Positions 61,676 through 64,000 of a DNA stretch of 64,000 nucleotides are shown here, piece after piece. The position numbers were made by a program, and so were the translations under genes. The number at the start of each line of letters is the position of its first letter. The stretch's first letter is position 1. The notes under the pieces are model-generated. The model saw only the letters and a list, made by a program, of their open reading frames with translations, did no database searches and had not been told where the DNA came from. Source of the DNA: Fasciola hepatica (taxonomy: Eukaryota > Platyhelminthes > Trematoda > Plagiorchiida > Fasciolidae); assembly GCA_948099385.1 (NCBI GenBank), contig CANUEZ040000047.1, positions 27,174,501 through 27,238,500 on the forward strand. Direction: 5' to 3'.

Positions 61676-62261
61676 TGGATCAACGTGTGTGGTCCTTCAG
61701 TTAGACAGTGTATTCCAAGTTTTGGCTACTAGGGTGTCGTTTCCTCTTCCCACCCACGTAGATCAACTCCCTGTTCATCTTGTATGTTCCTTCTTTCTAT
61801 TTTCACATGTAGCCAGGTAAGAAACGCTGTGGTCAGTGGGTTTACCCTACTGGTAAAGGCTCTACGATGATGAACCATTCGTCAACATTCACTTTTAGCC
61901 AGATTTTTTGAGCACAAAAGGCGCACGTGTGAACATGAGTTCTTGTTTTCAGAGGGCGTACCTGATTCGGCATCTTTGAAAAGAAAGAACGAAGGTTCAC
62001 ACTGATCACGGATGACACTGTCTTCTTTGCCGGAGTAATGCAGATAAGAGGAGCGTACCATCCTGGTGAACCACATTTCTCTGTCCATATTTTACTACAA
62101 TCATTTACATGCACTTGGTATTCACACGGCACACAGGAAGCATAACTTACGAAGTAGCATTTCCGGTGTTCAAATGAGACCATACGTGGAATACCTAAAA
62201 TGCAGGCCGATCGGACCGACAACGTAAGTCGTTTCATGCAGTCTCATTTCGACCTAGGTAA
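61676..62261. other. No recognisable gene
   Basis: Between the LINE end and arm C'. A minus-strand frame of 131 codons (61,842-62,237) shows no motif that I recognise and partly overlaps another frame. I do not call it. Confidence 0.45.
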
Positions 62262-62699
62262 TTCCTACACCTCACATTCACATCCTCAACTGTTCAAAAG
62301 AAAGTAGAAGTTCTCTGGAACCAGATTTAACTGAGCTCAATAAAAAGACAGACTCACAAATGCATCCCAATAAAACGTCTTCTAGAACGTTGGATAGAAC
62401 ACAATGAAGAGCAATTCTGTTAATATAGCTTCACGGTGAAGTTGTGAGTAATATTTTCGGGTGGCACGATGAAGGCAGACAACATTGCTATGTCAAAAAT
62501 GGAGAATATCCGTGAGAAAATTCTAAATTTGGTGTATTTATTGGGTTTCTTCGTTTGAATTTCAAACGTAGAGGCGAATGTCTGTTATTTTACTAGGATG
62601 ATCTTTTGAGAATATATGTATACATGAAGTAACTACTTGTGAGTAGTTCGTATGGATGGTGATAATTTAAGGTGCCGGCTACAACTGTGATTCCACCGT

Positions 62700-62840
62700 C
62701 CGAACCCAAAGATTAGATCGCCCGACCAGCCTTGCATTCGGAAGCATCGGCCTCAAGTTTCGTTCTTATTAGAACTCGTTAGTGGTGCATATCTGTTGCA
62801 CCATCCTCGATTTGAAATCGGACCTTACCGTCTGGATTGA
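62700..62840 (-). mobile_element. Degraded hammerhead-type SINE, arm C'
   Basis: Mirror of 9,340-9,480. The hammerhead-like part is 62,740-62,793 and has the same CUAACGA core and altered cleavage triplet as in C, so the damage predates the duplication. Confidence 0.75.
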
Positions 62841-63160
62841 GCTAGTGTTTCCACTCCGCCTTCGTCCGGCCTCATCCAAATGATTGAGTTAATTTTGTTC
62901 AGGTTTCCTCCTCTTTGAAAGCCAGCAGTGCTTGTCAGCTGAGAATAAACAGTGAAAGTGAAAGAAGTCACAAGGAACTTCATTGGACCTTATCACCTGG
63001 TTGGTGTGTGTTTCCACTGCTCCTCTTCGCCCTCGTGAGGTGTCATTCGAATAACCGAGTTAACTTCGAACAGGTATCGTCCTCTTTGAAAGCCAGCCGT
63101 CCCTGAAATCTGGGAAGAATCCGTGAGAATAACAGAAATCACAAGGAACTTAACTGGTGA
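62820..63160 (-). repeat. Tandem duplication, arm C'
   Basis: Mirror of the two 170-bp units at 9,020-9,360, with both ctttgaaagccagc blocks visible (about 62,915 and 63,085). Confidence 0.75.
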
Positions 63161-63854
63161 TTACTTAGGCTACTATTATTTAGAGCTGACCCATCTAGTG
63201 GTTAGGCATATGACGGAATGAGCATGTCCCAAAAACTGTTTTAGCAAGAAGAAAAAGATAGGAATACTGTTGAAGACTTGTCCTTTTCTCTCGAGCCACT
63301 GGGATTAGTTATGCCTATCTCAATTAGCTGTTAGTTACGTGGAGATCAGTTCAAGTGAACCTGATCATATCGAGTACTGTTTTACATTTGCCTGTCAACA
63401 ACAGCTAACCAGAAATGTATACCAACTTTTATGCACGAGTTCACTGATTTAGATCGTTTGTGATTAAGGTCTAGTTTCCCACCGCTTGTTGCCTGCGCAA
63501 CGAAAGAATCATTCAGTTTATTCACACACAGGTTATTCCAGAATGCTACCTCAAATAAGTTCTGAATCAATAAACTAAGAAATTATTTTGTCTTTGCTAA
63601 TTTCAAGTCTTTCACGGATCTTTGATCACCCAATAATAAACTGGTTAAACCTAATATTGTTATAGATGAAATGAATTTCTTTTGCATATCGACGTTGTAA
63701 ACTGACGTGTTCCTTGTTCATGATCTATATAATTTATGGTGCAAACTTTTTCGCCAAGCAACCAGAATAAATTTGGTTTTGAGCGTACCTCTTTTTGGTG
63801 GCATGAGGAGATTGAAGGATTTAGATGATGGTAAATGCACTACATTTTCCGCAT

Positions 63855-63945
63855 ACATATGTCAGCGGCTCGAGACGGACTTGAACCGGCCACTTTTCGC
63901 ATACCGGGCAGTTTGCTTGCCAGCCGATCTGACTCGTAAATAGCA
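63855..63945 (-). repeat. tRNA-like segment, arm C'
   Basis: Mirror of 8,235-8,325. The B box reads ggttcaagtcc on the minus strand, one change from the copy in C. Confidence 0.4.
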
Positions 63946-64000
63946 AGCAGATTTCCCCCGAAATTCGCCTCACCTCTGCGCTGTGCGTGCGGATGGCGTG

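Larger units (their letters stand above)
62262..64000 (-). repeat. Inverted-repeat arm C' (runs off the window)
   Basis: Reverse complement of arm C with scattered substitutions (for example gcctgcgcaac against gttgtgcagg at the equivalent place). The arm continues past the end of the window. Confidence 0.95.

Noticed and set aside
61842..62237. 131-codon minus-strand frame
   Set aside because: No motif recognised, overlapped by another frame on the same strand, no supporting neighbours.

Overview
The window is eukaryotic and rich in repeats. I find no host protein-coding gene, rRNA or complete tRNA gene that I would defend. The recognisable content is retroelements: one nearly intact Ty3/Gypsy LTR retrotransposon, decayed non-LTR (LINE) elements of two kinds, tRNA-derived SINEs and a hammerhead-ribozyme SINE. 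A tRNA-like SINE carrying a type I hammerhead, a compact Gypsy element with about 257-bp LTRs, and LINE proteins of the kind abundant in flukes together suggest a trematode, most likely a blood fluke (Schistosomatidae). That is inference from remembered families, not a database match.

The dominant feature is architecture. Three inverted-repeat systems are stacked: C (8,181-9,915, +) ... A (19,415-27,240, +), A' (27,260-35,156, -), B (35,157-41,518, -), spacer (41,519-47,457), B' (47,458-53,540, +), A'' (53,541-60,988, +) ... C' (62,262-64,000, -). A and A' meet head to head with only 19 bp between them, inside a LINE. A'+B and B'+A'' form a second palindrome with arms of about 14 kb and a 5.9-kb spacer. 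C and C' flank everything, and C' runs off the window.

Region by region. 1-8,180: no recognised gene; a pair of 120-bp direct repeats (2.7-3.2 kb) and a 312-bp perfect-looking palindrome (5.2-5.5 kb). 8.2-9.9 kb: arm C with a degraded hammerhead SINE and a tandem duplication. 10.2-17.8 kb: a decayed CR1-like LINE (endonuclease before, reverse transcriptase after) split by a young Gypsy element (11,638-16,405, TSD GTTAG, LTRs differing at 4 sites, one 1,412-aa gag-pol ORF). 17.8-19.4 kb: nothing recognised. 19.4-35.2 kb: the A/A' palindrome with a broken EN-RT LINE at its centre. 35.2-53.5 kb: B/B', each with a decayed CR1-like LINE, a tRNA-like SINE and four 47-bp CCAAT-bearing repeats; only B carries a hammerhead SINE. 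The spacer holds an 82-bp AT microsatellite and another broken LINE. 53.5-61.7 kb: A'' with a LINE of the same family as in A, but clearly diverged. 62.3-64 kb: arm C'.

Nothing here works as a gene network. The interest lies in how the palindromes formed, in sequence exchange between their copies (A' is a mosaic of A and A''), and in the ribozyme and retrotransposon details. An assembly artefact at the fold-back points must be excluded before biology is claimed.
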